Below are positions 39,470 to 49,695 of a stretch of DNA of 64,000 nt, in pieces. The stretch's first letter is position 1. Every line of letters starts with the position of its first letter. The notes under the pieces are model-generated. The model saw nothing but the letters and a program-made list of their open reading frames with translations, was not told the DNA's origin and ran no database searches. Source of the DNA: Mycobacteroides saopaulense. GTDB taxonomy: Bacteria > Actinomycetota > Actinomycetes > Mycobacteriales > Mycobacteriaceae. The stretch is from contig NZ_CP010271.1 of the NCBI RefSeq assembly GCF_001456355.1, forward strand, positions 2,294,001 through 2,358,000, given 5' to 3'. A program made the position numbers and the translations under genes.

Positions 39470-40135
39470 GTGGCGCAACTGACATTCCAACGCGCCCGCA
39501 CTGACGAAAAGAAACGTCAGCGGGCCGCAGCGATCGTGGAAGCCGCGCGATCACTGGCTGTGGAATCCGGTGTCACCTCGGTGACGCTGACGGCAGTCGC
39601 CAACCGTGCCGGGGTGCACTATTCGGCGGTTCGGCGCTATTTCAGCTCGCACAAAGAAGTGTTGTTACACCTGGCCGCGGAGGGCTGGACGCGATGGTCC
39701 GACACGGTGTGCGCCGCCTTGGCCAAGCCCGGCCCCGACTCCCCCGCTCGGGTGGCCGAGTCCCTTGTGCACGGCCTCGTCGACGACCCGCTGTTTTGTG
39801 ACCTATTGGCCAACCAGCATCTGCACCTGGAACACGAAGTCGACGTGGAACGTGTCGCCGAGGTCAAGCAAGTCAGCAACGTCGCGGTCATGGCGATCGC
39901 AGAATCGATCGAACGCGCGCTCCCGGAAATCGGCCGCAAAGGCTCTCTGGATATCCTCGTCGCCGCGTTCTCGCTGGCAGCGATGCTCTGGCAGATCGCA
40001 CATCCACCCGAGGGGCTGGAGCACGACTACCGCAGCGAGCCGGGGGTACCGTCGGATTGGAGCCTTGACTTCGAGCCGGCATTGACCAGGTTGTTGACAG
40101 CGACCTGCATCGGCATCGTCGAGCAACAGCGCTGA
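39470..40135 (+). CDS. TetR-family repressor divergent from mmpS-mmpL
   Basis: This 221-residue regulator has an N-terminal TetR HTH: AAAIVEAARSLAVESG, TLTAVANRAGVHYSAVRRYFSSHKEVLLHL. The C-terminal ligand domain is helical. The GTG start 39470 lies 6 nt after TATCCT (leaderless); another GTG at 39452 lies inside the promoter. It likely represses the adjacent transporter operons. In M. abscessus the TetR MAB_2299c, in what appears to be the same setting, has been tied to bedaquiline/clofazimine cross-resistance; that link is from memory. Confidence 0.88.
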   Translation: MAQLTFQRARTDEKKRQRAAAIVEAARSLAVESGVTSVTLTAVANRAGVHYSAVRRYFSSHKEVLLHLAAEGWTRWSDTVCAALAKPGPDSPARVAESLVHGLVDDPLFCDLLANQHLHLEHEVDVERVAEVKQVSNVAVMAIAESIERALPEIGRKGSLDILVAAFSLAAMLWQIAHPPEGLEHDYRSEPGVPSDWSLDFEPALTRLLTATCIGIVEQQR

Positions 40136-40136
40136 A

Positions 40137-41324
40137 TCAGGGCGCCGGCGGCGTCCAGCCGGTGTCGGCGGCCCAGGCCAGTGCCCGCGGGTACGCCCGC
40201 GCGAACCACGGTTCCTTAGCTTCCACGTAGGTTCCCGAATCGCCGTCCGCCGCGCGCTCGGCCGCCTGCTTGATCGAGAGGTACTCGGCACGCGCCTGCT
40301 GGTCGGCACGCAGCCAATCCCGGAAGATCAGCGCGAATCGCTGACCTGGCCATCCGTCCACCCGCAGATGCACCAGAGCGGCGCGTCCCGGATCGGCGGC
40401 TGCGTGGATGCGTTTGCCCCAGGTGGCAGTTTCGGCATCATGCGGATCATCCGCGGTGATACCCGCGATGGGCGGCAGGCCTATGTCTGCCAAGGGATCC
40501 GCCAGAGCGTCCGCCACGTCGAGGGATTCGACGGTCACCTGAATGTCTATGACGTCCTTCGCGTCCAGTCCGGGCACCGCCGTGGAACCGACATGGTCGA
40601 TGCGCAACGCCTTCGAACCGCAGGCCACCGCGAGCCGATTGATAATGCGTTGCGCCTGTACCGGCCATGTCGGATCCGCGGGCACGAGCTGCGGCTGCCA
40701 GGGCGCCCGTTGGCGCGTGCGCAGGTTATGCGCATACGGCAGCAACCGGGCGGCCCAGAGATCACGGACGTTCTGCGCGAGTGCGTCCGTGTCACCCGAA
40801 TTATCCAGCCACACATCGGCAATCGCGCGGCGTTGTTCGTCGGAGGCCTGCGCCGCCACCCGCGAGCGTGCATCCTTTTCATCCATGCCCCGGTGGCTGA
40901 CGAGCCGGGCCACGCGGGTTTCGATCTCGGCGTGCACCACCAGCACGAGATGATAGAAGGGTGCGAGCGAATTCTCGGTCAGCAGCGGGATATCTTCCAC
41001 CACAACGGCATCCTCGCCTGCCGAGGCAATCAACTCGGCCCGGCGAGCCCCGACCAACGGGTGCACGATTCCGTTGAGTGTGGCCCGATGGGCGTCATCC
41101 TGGAACGCGATGGCCGCCAACGCTGGGCGGTCCAGAGCGCCATCGGGCCGCAGGATCGATTCACCGAAGGCTTCCACGAGTGCGGTCAAGCCGGGTGTAC
41201 CGGGTTCCACGACTTCGCGTGCGATCACGTCGCTGTCCACGATGAAGGCTCCACATTCCGCCAGGGTCCGTGACACCGTGGACTTTCCCGCGCCGATTCC
41301 TCCGGTCAGGCCGATCCGCAACAT
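40137..41324 (-). CDS. coaE: Dephospho-CoA kinase fused to a GrpB/UPF0157 domain
   Basis: This 395-residue protein catalyses the last step of CoA synthesis. Residues ~1-200 are CoaE with P-loop [12 protein letters not shown], the [13 protein letters not shown] motif, and a lid region ([17 protein letters not shown]). Residues ~210-395 are a GrpB-like nucleotidyltransferase-fold domain with [22 protein letters not shown]. This fusion is characteristic of mycobacteria and relatives; the role of the second domain is unclear. Its stop lies 1 bp from the convergent tetR stop. Confidence 0.95.
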   Translation of the reverse strand: MLRIGLTGGIGAGKSTVSRTLAECGAFIVDSDVIAREVVEPGTPGLTALVEAFGESILRPDGALDRPALAAIAFQDDAHRATLNGIVHPLVGARRAELIASAGEDAVVVEDIPLLTENSLAPFYHLVLVVHAEIETRVARLVSHRGMDEKDARSRVAAQASDEQRRAIADVWLDNSGDTDALAQNVRDLWAARLLPYAHNLRTRQRAPWQPQLVPADPTWPVQAQRIINRLAVACGSKALRIDHVGSTAVPGLDAKDVIDIQVTVESLDVADALADPLADIGLPPIAGITADDPHDAETATWGKRIHAAADPGRAALVHLRVDGWPGQRFALIFRDWLRADQQARAEYLSIKQAAERAADGDSGTYVEAKEPWFARAYPRALAWAADTGWTPPAP

Positions 41325-41415
41325 GCCCGCAGTCTGTCACCCCCGGTACCTAGGCGATGCGTTGGGGGCGTTGCCCTCTCGCCTTTCCCCGGATACTGCG
41401 GCCGGAGAAGAACAA

Positions 41416-41456
41416 CCAAAGAAGGCCCCGGTCGCGATGACCGTGGCCTTCTTTGG
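41416..41456 (-). terminator. Intrinsic terminator after rpsA
   Basis: A perfect 12-bp stem, CCAAAGAAGGCC/GGCCTTCTTTGG, encloses an inner CGGTC/GACCG stem. On the minus strand it lies just after the rpsA stop and is followed by a T-rich TTGTTCTTCT. Confidence 0.8.
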
Positions 41457-41467
41457 AGAACACGTGC

Positions 41468-42913
<1,446 letters not shown>

Positions 42914-43124
42914 GTGTGGGGTTGCTCCGGACAGGTTGTGTAGTAGGGACAGTGCTGGCACAGCTAGCTTCAGCTGCGGGCGTGCTTATACCTCCGCACG
43001 TGCGGCAGAGATGTGCTTCACCTTACTCGACTGGCCTCCACCAGCACAAACCTGGTCTCGTCGACAGGTGCCGGCGCCGGGCCGTCACCGCACCGGCACG
43101 GTGGCTCCCAGCTACTCTTCGGTG

Positions 43125-44285
43125 GTGTCCTACGCCTCTGCGCCCGCACCCATGCCGCCCATGCCGGGATTCTCCCAACGAGTCAAGAAGGTCGGGGCGC
43201 CGATCGGCGTCATCATCGCCCTGGCGCTGGTGACGGGATTAATCCTGGCCGGCCTGCTTCTCTCCAACCCGGTCGGCGCGATGATCGGATTGGTCCTGTC
43301 GAGCATCGCGATAGGGGTCGTCGTCCTCTGTTATCTCTGGCTGGACCGCTGGGAGCCGGAGCCCTCGCGGCTCCTTGTGCTGGCCTTTGTCTGGGGCGCG
43401 TCACTGGCCGTCGTTGTCTCGATCGTCCTCGAGCTGGCCTTCGGCTCAGTTTTCGATCCAGACGGCAGCACCAGCTTCGGGTCGATCGCCATCCGCGCAC
43501 CCTTCATCGAAGAGGCAGCCAAGGGCGCCTTTCTACTGTTGATGTTGACCGGCCGACGGCGCCAGGAAGTCAACTCGCTCACCGATTGCCTGGTGTACGC
43601 GGGCATCACTGCGGCCGGATTCGCCTGGCTCGAAGACATCGCCTACATCGGCAGTGGCAACACCGTGGGCGAGTCGGTGCTCACGGCGATCGTGCGTTTA
43701 GGCCTCGGTCCGTTCGCGCACTCGCTGTTCACCACGATGACCGGCATCGGCGTCTACTACGCCATGAAGCAGCACAACGCTGTCGCCAAGTTTCTCTGCA
43801 TCGCGATCGGCTACCTTGCCGCGGTGCTAATGCACGGCCTGTGGAACGGCTCATCCTTCTTGGGCCTTCAGGGATACCTCGCGGTGTACGTGCTGTGGAT
43901 GGTGCCCATGTTCGTGGTGGTGATCGTGGTCGGCGTGCGGAGCAGGCGCAAGGAACAGCACGTCGTCGCCGAGAAGTTGCCGGGGATGGTGGCAGCCGGG
44001 TTGGTCACCCCCAATGAGGCCACCTGGCTGGGTTCGATCAAGGATCGCAAGCACGCCATCGCGGAAGCCAAGCGAATCGGCGGTGCCCCCAGTGGCGTCG
44101 CGGTGAAGAACTTCGCCGCGCAGGTGGTAGAGCTTGCGTTCGTACGCGACCGAATCGAACGGGGCTCCCGCGATCCTCGGGACTTCGCGATGCAGACGGA
44201 GGAGGCGTACGCGGTCATGGCCGCTCGTGCCGCGGCGCCGGTCTTGCAAGCACTCTCGGGTTATCGTGCGCCCCTGACGGGGTAG
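43125..44285 (+). CDS. PrsW-family intramembrane metalloprotease
   Basis: This 386-residue protein has eight or so membrane segments and the PrsW motifs: APFIEEAAKGAF (EExxK), GFAWLEDIAY, GPFAHSLFTTMTG and VLMHGLWNGSS, in which the Glu and His residues form the presumed zinc site. PrsW cleaves an anti-sigma factor in Bacillus; the target here is unknown. The hydrophilic C-terminal ~130 residues are cytoplasmic. GTG 43125 is chosen because TACTCT ends 6 nt upstream; GTG 43101 would lie upstream of that element. Confidence 0.85.
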   Translation: MSYASAPAPMPPMPGFSQRVKKVGAPIGVIIALALVTGLILAGLLLSNPVGAMIGLVLSSIAIGVVVLCYLWLDRWEPEPSRLLVLAFVWGASLAVVVSIVLELAFGSVFDPDGSTSFGSIAIRAPFIEEAAKGAFLLLMLTGRRRQEVNSLTDCLVYAGITAAGFAWLEDIAYIGSGNTVGESVLTAIVRLGLGPFAHSLFTTMTGIGVYYAMKQHNAVAKFLCIAIGYLAAVLMHGLWNGSSFLGLQGYLAVYVLWMVPMFVVVIVVGVRSRRKEQHVVAEKLPGMVAAGLVTPNEATWLGSIKDRKHAIAEAKRIGGAPSGVAVKNFAAQVVELAFVRDRIERGSRDPRDFAMQTEEAYAVMAARAAAPVLQALSGYRAPLTG

Positions 44286-44314
44286 GTTGATGAATCAGAT
44301 GTTGTCTCATCAAC
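44286..44314. promoter_or_regulatory. Inverted repeat upstream of the FAD monooxygenase
   Basis: GTTGATGA and TCATCAAC form a perfect 8-bp inverted repeat separated by 13 nt. It lies 16 nt before the monooxygenase ATG and directly after the PrsW stop. It could be an operator or a leader hairpin. Confidence 0.45.
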
Positions 44315-44330
44315 GACGATCAGGAGCATC

Positions 44331-45812
44331 ATGTCGGACATGTCGAAAGACGAGCTCGTAGACGTCCTCATCGTGGGTGCGGGGATATCGGGCATCAACG
44401 CCGCCATCCGGTTGAGCGCGGCGGGCCGCAGCTTCCACATCGTCGAGCGCCGCGAGCGCATCGGCGGAACCTGGGACCTCTTCCGGTACCCGGGGATTCG
44501 CTCCGACAGCGACATCTACACGCTTAGCTTCGGCTACCACCCCTGGCATGAACGCAACACCATCGCCGACGGCGCCGATATCCGTGACTATCTGGAGCAC
44601 GCCGCCCGGGACTATGACGTCGACGGGCACATCAGCTTCTCGGCGAAGGTCACCGGCGCGGACTTCCGAACCGACACCGATACCTGGTCGGTTCGCGTCG
44701 AGACCCCGGCCGGCCCCACCACCTACCGCAGCCGGTTCCTGTACCTGTGCACCGGCTATTACAACTATGACGACGGCTACACCCCCGAGTTCCCGGGGGT
44801 CGAAAACTACACCGGGCGACTGATCCACCCCCAGCACTGGCCGGAAGACCTGGATTGCTCCGACAAGGAAGTGACGGTTATCGGCAGCGGCGCGACGGCC
44901 ATCACCTTGGTGCCCTCGTTGGCGCGCGCCGGGGCCAAGGTGAGCATGCTGCAGCGCTCACCGAGCTACATCTACCCGATCGCCCGTGTCGACTCGGTGG
45001 TGGACCTATTGCGAAAAATACTTCCGCTCAGTGCTGTTCAGCACTTCGCGCGTATCTGGCTGGGCGGTTTCAACTGGATCATGTACCAGGTGTGCCGCAA
45101 GGCGCCCGGCTTTGCCAAATGGTTCCTCAGGCGCCGGATCTCCAAGCTGCTGCCGGCGGACTATCCGGTCGACGTGCATTTCACCCCGCGCTACAACCCC
45201 TGGGATCAACGCGTGTGCGCCGACACCGACGGCGACCTCTTCGAGGCGATCAGCAACGGCGGCGTTCGGATGGTCACCGACACCATCGACTCATTCACCC
45301 CGTCCGGCATCAGACTGGGTTCCGGTGAGGAACTGCGCTCCGATGTGGTCATCACCGCAACGGGATTGAATCTGCAGATCTTCGGCGGCATCGAGCTGAG
45401 TGTAGACGGCTCCCCTGTCGATTCCCCAAATCGATTCATCTACAAGGGATACCTGATCGAGGGCGTGCCGAATGCGGCATGGAGCGTCGGGTACACCAAC
45501 GCGTCGTGGACGTTGCGCGCCGACCTGAGCGCGCGAGCCGTGGTGCGGCTTCTGGACTACATGGAGCAGTATGGATACACCCACGCGTATCCGGACCGGC
45601 ACGGACAAGAGCTCGAAGCGCGCCCGTTCTTCAATCTGTCGTCGGGATACGTGAGCCGTGGTGATGCGCATATGCCACGGTCCGGGACATCCGGGCCATG
45701 GGCCATCCGGCACAACTATCTACTGGATTTCGTTGCGTTCCATCGCGATCGGATTGACGAAAACATGCAGTTCGGTATCGCCAAGTCGAAGGCCGTGTCC
45801 TCGGCTGCGTGA
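44331..45812 (+). CDS. FAD-containing monooxygenase, Baeyer-Villiger/EthA-like
   Basis: This 493-residue flavoprotein has the FAD motif VGAGISGINAAIRL, the Baeyer-Villiger fingerprint as YTGRLIHPQHWP (Tyr instead of the usual Phe), and the NADPH motif IGSGATAITLVPSL. The order matches EthA-type enzymes that oxidise ketones or thioamides. A ribosome site AGGAGC lies before the ATG. No dedicated divergent regulator is present, unlike ethA-ethR, though an 8-bp inverted repeat sits just upstream. The substrate is unknown. Confidence 0.88.
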   Translation: MSDMSKDELVDVLIVGAGISGINAAIRLSAAGRSFHIVERRERIGGTWDLFRYPGIRSDSDIYTLSFGYHPWHERNTIADGADIRDYLEHAARDYDVDGHISFSAKVTGADFRTDTDTWSVRVETPAGPTTYRSRFLYLCTGYYNYDDGYTPEFPGVENYTGRLIHPQHWPEDLDCSDKEVTVIGSGATAITLVPSLARAGAKVSMLQRSPSYIYPIARVDSVVDLLRKILPLSAVQHFARIWLGGFNWIMYQVCRKAPGFAKWFLRRRISKLLPADYPVDVHFTPRYNPWDQRVCADTDGDLFEAISNGGVRMVTDTIDSFTPSGIRLGSGEELRSDVVITATGLNLQIFGGIELSVDGSPVDSPNRFIYKGYLIEGVPNAAWSVGYTNASWTLRADLSARAVVRLLDYMEQYGYTHAYPDRHGQELEARPFFNLSSGYVSRGDAHMPRSGTSGPWAIRHNYLLDFVAFHRDRIDENMQFGIAKSKAVSSAA

Positions 45813-45854
45813 CGCTGGTGCGATTCCGCGTCGGCAGGCGGAAAGGTGCACAAC

Positions 45855-46213
45855 GTGACGGACCTACGCATCGGCGCGATCGTTGTTCGCGTCGATGACC
45901 TGCAGCGCCAGATGGCTTTCTGGTCGGCGGCTTTGGACTATGTGTGCCGCGAGAGACTCCCACCGCGGCCTGGGTTGTGCTGACTCCGCGGGTGGGCTCG
46001 GGGCCCAATCTCTCATTGGACAAACACCGTTCGGTTCCGCAGTTGCCGCCGCGCATTCATCTTGATCTCTACACGAGCGATCAGCCGCGGGAGATTGAGC
46101 GGCTCATCGGGCTCGGTGCGATGCCAGTGGACTGGCCGCGTCCGACAGGGGCCGACTTTGTCACGCTTGAAGATCCTGAGGGGAACCGATTCGACGTCGT
46201 GCAGTTCCCTTAG
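45855..46213 (+). pseudogene. VOC/glyoxalase-family gene with a frameshift
   Basis: The GTG-started frame reads VTDLRIGAIVVRVDDLQRQM...FWSAALDYV, a normal VOC N terminus, then reaches a stop after LPPRPGLC. A second frame from 45944 continues it: PRETPTAAWVVLTP, then HLDLYTSDQPREIERL and DFVTLEDPEGNRFDVVQFP, the usual C-terminal half with the metal Glu/Asp strand. Removing one TG from TATGTGTGCC (45939-45948) restores one open frame of about 118 residues. It is therefore probably a recent slippage mutation, or a sequencing error. Confidence 0.8.
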
Positions 46214-46493
46214 ATCGCTTGTGCCACTGTGGTTTCTGGTGCAACAAACGCGGCCGTTCTGTCGGTGGGCGCCGTTAGCTAGCAGCCTGATGGGATGTGT
46301 TGGTGCGTGGTGCAAGCATGTATGTTCCGTTGGAAATTCCAGGTCATGTTTGATGCGGCACGCGTTGCTTGGGTGGTTGAGTTCCTGACCGGTACCATTC
46401 CGGCCGGGTTCTCCTTCTGCGGCGGCGAGTGCGTGATGCTGTACTTGCAACGCGGACAAGGGACGAACGTGGGGCGTTGGCACTGCGGCTCGT

Positions 46494-46922
46494 TTACCTA
46501 TCAGGATCTTGAGTCCATACGCAATCACCTTTGAACTGCACCGTGCCGCCTGGCGTGGTGAAGTCCAGATGCACGAGATCGGGCCATTGGCTTCGCCCCG
46601 ACTTAAAGGACTCGCCGGTCGGTAGATAGATTATGTATTCGCAGCTGCCACGGTTGTTTGGTGTGCCGGTCCAGGAGCCGCCGGCGATTTCGCCGCCGTA
46701 GTTTTCGTGCGGTAGGCGCAGTGTTCGGTCGCCTTGCACTCTGGTCAACGGCTCGTCCGAACCGGGGGTGGTTTCGTGTACGACTGTCTGCGAGATTGTC
46801 GTGCCCTGGTTCTGAATTTCAGGAGCATCCGATTTGGAGGTGCAGGCCGTCAAGAGCAATACGCCTATGACTGGCAGCGCCACGAGGATCGCGCGGTCGA
46901 TATTGACGAGTGTTTTTGTCAC
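46494..46922 (-). CDS. Small lipoprotein coupled to peptidase-like wall protein
   Basis: This 142-residue protein has a signal peptide with lipobox LLTAC, a Thr/Ser-rich linker, and a beta-rich C-terminal part with two Cys (GSCEYIIYLP and GDCVWTQ) that may pair. The GTG start overlaps the upstream TGA (GTGA), so translation is coupled to the peptidase-like protein. The longer in-frame reading lies inside that gene and is rejected. I do not recognise the domain; the coupling suggests a surface partner of the hydrolase. Confidence 0.72.
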   Translation of the reverse strand: MTKTLVNIDRAILVALPVIGVLLLTACTSKSDAPEIQNQGTTISQTVVHETTPGSDEPLTRVQGDRTLRLPHENYGGEIAGGSWTGTPNNRGSCEYIIYLPTGESFKSGRSQWPDLVHLDFTTPGGTVQFKGDCVWTQDPDR

Positions 46923-48295
46923 GGCTTGTACTCCGGTTGTAGTGGGCGGTGTTCTGGTTCCCCGGGGACTAGGGAATTCACATGCACGTGGTCCATATGG
47001 TTGGCGGTGACACCGCCGCGGTTTGGCATCGGTGTCCACCCTTGGCCAGGTTCCCAGATTTGCTGGTTCCAAATTATCCATTGGATATGAAAGCAGGCGC
47101 TGTTTTCAGCGAGGTAGGCCACGATCTTGTCGCCAAGAGCTTGGCCAGTAGTAGTTGACTCACCAAGTATGTCGGTCATGATGTCCGTTGCATGGCCGTC
47201 GTAATGCTCCGTGAACTGCACTTCGCCATTGGCATCCCGATCAGGTGGCCTCCAACCACCGATTTCCTTCACATCTGGGAACTCCTTGGCGACGCTGCGC
47301 GCAATGTTCACCGCGCCCGGCATCAGCCCCTTTTCGCTTCCTTTGCTCAGTTCTGCGAGGCTGGGTAACTGGACCGTCCCATCCGGCCCGGACTGCCGAC
47401 ATTTTTCCTCAGTTTTGGTTGGTGTCGGCGTTTCTGTTGGTGTCGGCGTCTGTGTTGGTGTCATCTGCTTGGGATCTGGTTGAGCCGTGCCGGTGACTGT
47501 TTTGCACGCTAGGCTTCCGATGACCGGCCAGTCGCAGATCCCTTCTTTTGACTGTGGCATTTTCTGGTTGGGCGCGCAGGAGCATTCGAAGGCGGGCTGC
47601 CAGCCGCGATCGGGCTTCTTGAACACACTGCCTGCCCCACCCACACCGGATTTTATGAGGCTGACGAACTCCTGCAGGATCCCGTAATCCTCTGCCTGCT
47701 GCTCGCACTGCTGCTGGCGCTGCTGATCTTGCTGATCATTCTGGTCGGGCTGCTGAGTCTGCGACGGCGCCTGGCTCGGCTGCTGATTCTGCGTACCCTG
47801 TTGAGGCTGGCTTTGGTTGCCTTGTTGGGGCTGTTGGTAATCGGGGTTGGATTGACCGGGCCCTTGGGTATACCCCGGCGCGGTGGAGTAGTTGGGGGGC
47901 TGACTGCCGTGCGCGGGCTGATCCCAGCCTTGCTGAGGCTGTTGCCCACCTTGCTGGCCGGGGGCTTGTTGCGGCGCACCCTGGGTGCCAGTGTTGTAAA
48001 TCGATGCCGAGCCGTCCTGATTCAGCGGCGGCTGGTTACCGCCCTGATAGTCCGGGAGCTGCCCAGGCATTGAAGGCGGGACGAATTGCCCGCCATTCAT
48101 ACCGCCATCTCCACCAGGACCTCCCGTGGGGCCCGTCGGATCCGCCGCACCTGTCGCGATCGTAGAGAAGCCGCTACCAGGGGTGGTGTAGTCGCTGTTC
48201 ACCTTGACCCCGGCAACAAGCGTCGCCGCCACTGCCGCCACGGCCAGCGCCCTGCGCAGACCGGGCGAAATACGCCGAGGATCCTTCATGATCAT
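46919..48295 (-). CDS. Exported modular protein A: shared linker module plus D,D-peptidase-like domain
   Basis: This 458-residue protein has an N-terminal membrane/signal segment (RALAVAAVAATLVAGV). A Gly/Pro/Gln-rich linker (~50-200) and a Cys-rich module (~200-285; CSCAPNQK, CDWPVIGSLACK) follow, then a Thr/Pro spacer and a C-terminal domain (~300-458). The last resembles VanY/ARB-07466-like peptidases: GGWRPPD, EHYDGHATDIM and MDHVHVN supply His/Asp ligands. The linker and module are identical at DNA level to protein B. GGAGG precedes the start. It probably acts on peptidoglycan outside the membrane. Confidence 0.75.
   Translation of the reverse strand: MIMKDPRRISPGLRRALAVAAVAATLVAGVKVNSDYTTPGSGFSTIATGAADPTGPTGGPGGDGGMNGGQFVPPSMPGQLPDYQGGNQPPLNQDGSASIYNTGTQGAPQQAPGQQGGQQPQQGWDQPAHGSQPPNYSTAPGYTQGPGQSNPDYQQPQQGNQSQPQQGTQNQQPSQAPSQTQQPDQNDQQDQQRQQQCEQQAEDYGILQEFVSLIKSGVGGAGSVFKKPDRGWQPAFECSCAPNQKMPQSKEGICDWPVIGSLACKTVTGTAQPDPKQMTPTQTPTPTETPTPTKTEEKCRQSGPDGTVQLPSLAELSKGSEKGLMPGAVNIARSVAKEFPDVKEIGGWRPPDRDANGEVQFTEHYDGHATDIMTDILGESTTTGQALGDKIVAYLAENSACFHIQWIIWNQQIWEPGQGWTPMPNRGGVTANHMDHVHVNSLVPGEPEHRPLQPEYKP
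47427..48145. repeat. 719-bp direct repeat, copy 1
   Basis: This segment is identical, without any gap, to 51505-52223 by line-by-line reading. It covers the linker and Cys-rich module of protein A. Identity ends abruptly at both sides, inside both genes, which indicates recent gene conversion or unequal exchange. Confidence 0.95.
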
Positions 48296-48744
48296 CCGAT
48301 GAGCCCCTCCGAGTGAACCTCACAGTTTCCTGTGAGTAGCCGCTATGGCACCCTCTCACACTGAAAAGGCGATTGTCTACAGAAAGAAAGTTTGCTGGCG
48401 TGTTTTCGCAGGTTACTTGCCGCTGACGTTAAACCAATCGCAGATCAAACCGGCAGCAATCTCTCATGATCAGCGCAGGGAGCCGCCTGCGTGGTGACCA
48501 TGGTTGTAACCCGGCGGGCGGCGCTCATCCGTTTAGCGGAGGTTGTCAGTACGGGGGCAAACACTCGGCCGCCTCACGGCTTATAACCGTCGATGGCTGC
48601 TTTGATGGAAAATATGGCGAATGTAGAGCCACCTACGCCACGAGGTGCGGCTAAGCGCTAATGCCACATAGAGGGCAGATCCTGGGTGCTCAGACTGCAG
48701 CCAGAAGGGCGGACGCGACGAGCCGGCGTCTGGGAGCCGTCATG
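48296..48744. other. Intergenic region upstream of protein A
   Basis: No convincing gene is seen. A dyad CTCACAG-TTTC-CTGTGAG lies at 48319-48336, in the presumed leader or promoter of protein A. Short open readings elsewhere lack ribosome sites and look spurious. It may contain decayed mobile-element sequence. Confidence 0.5.
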
Positions 48745-49029
48745 TCAAGCAAGACCTCGATATTGGCTGGTGTGGCCCAACTCCTTGGCGGCTTGAGTCA
48801 CGATCCACCACCGATCCAACGCGACGGCCAGCTCAGCATCACACCACCGCTGCGGTGTGCGACGTGCGCTCGGCTTCAGCACACCTTCGCCGTACGCGAT
48901 ACGAGCCTGCTCGACCGCCGAGATCGACCGCCCCAACTGTCCGGCGACCCGGCATGCGGTTAGCGACCGATCCCGTAACACCGCAAGGTCGTCCTCCGAA
49001 CATCGCCGCATCCCACGCCGTCCAGCCAC
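48745..49029 (-). CDS. Small protein with tandem Myb/SANT-like HTH repeats, probably truncated
   Basis: From a GTG at 49029 the 94-residue reading has two similar units: RRGMRRCSEDDLAVLRDRSL followed by ACRVAGQLGRSISAVEQAR, and RWCDAELAVALDRWWIVTQAAKELGHTS. These match the spacing of Myb/SANT-like DNA-binding repeats often found in actinophage proteins. The second repeat is cut off after GHTS, so a frameshift or truncation is likely. The start is uncertain. It may be a remnant of a mobile element. Confidence 0.4.
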   Translation of the reverse strand: MAGRRGMRRCSEDDLAVLRDRSLTACRVAGQLGRSISAVEQARIAYGEGVLKPSARRTPQRWCDAELAVALDRWWIVTQAAKELGHTSQYRGLA

Positions 49030-49045
49030 AAGGCCAAAAGCTTGT

Positions 49046-49642
49046 TTAGGGTTGACGCTGCGTACACACCGTGAAACGGCGTTGCGGGTGGGCGTACCCG
49101 CCATTCGGGCAGGCGTCGACCACAGTGGTGTTAACAACTACCTTGATCGGCTTGTACTTCTCACGCGCGCTGGGATCGTCACAGGAGACCTTCGTGACAG
49201 GGCGGCCCAGGTTTAGGCATGCGCCCTTGTCCCATGCAAGGTCAAGGCAGGCGGTGTACTGCCCGGATTCCTTCGAGTTGCGGTAATAGGAGTGATCGGC
49301 GTCTCCGCACTCACGGGATCTGTTCACACGCTGCACGATGCGGTACGTGTACTGCTGCGACCCGCAATCAACGATCGTCAGAACTGCATTGACAGCAGGC
49401 CCAGACAGATTCACACACCCACCCACCGGAGCCTCTCGCTCACCATTAGCTGTCAACGAAGCAGGCGACGGAAACTGCCCCGGAATGCTGGAGAAGTCCG
49501 TCGAATCCTGCTGAGCGGACGCCGTCGCAGGAACCGTCGCTGACGGTGGAGAAGACTGCATTCCGCACGCCCCAAGCGTGAACGGCACCATGAATCCAGG
49601 CAGCAGCAACCTAACCAGAGACACAGTCAAAGTTGGAGTCAT
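49046..49642 (-). CDS. LppU-like lipoprotein
   Basis: This 198-residue protein has a signal peptide with lipobox TLGAC, then a Ser/Pro linker. A Cys-rich domain follows with VGGCVNLSG, VDCGSQQYTYRIV, RECGDADHSYY, YTACLDLAWDKGACLNLG and RRFTVCTQ. This Cys pattern is that of mycobacterial LppU. The function of LppU is unknown. ATG 49642 is preceded by AAGGTGAG. It lies 53 bp downstream of the next lipoprotein gene and may share its transcript. Confidence 0.78.
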   Translation of the reverse strand: MTPTLTVSLVRLLLPGFMVPFTLGACGMQSSPPSATVPATASAQQDSTDFSSIPGQFPSPASLTANGEREAPVGGCVNLSGPAVNAVLTIVDCGSQQYTYRIVQRVNRSRECGDADHSYYRNSKESGQYTACLDLAWDKGACLNLGRPVTKVSCDDPSAREKYKPIKVVVNTTVVDACPNGGYAHPQRRFTVCTQRQP

Positions 49643-49695
49643 CCGCAAACCGCTCACCTTTCTACTTGGGGTTATCCGAACCGAATTCCGGGAGA

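Noticed and set aside
46295..46534. 79-codon + strand frame in the island edge
   Set aside because: It overlaps the lipoprotein gene end, has many Cys/Trp, and lacks a ribosome site. It looks like chance.
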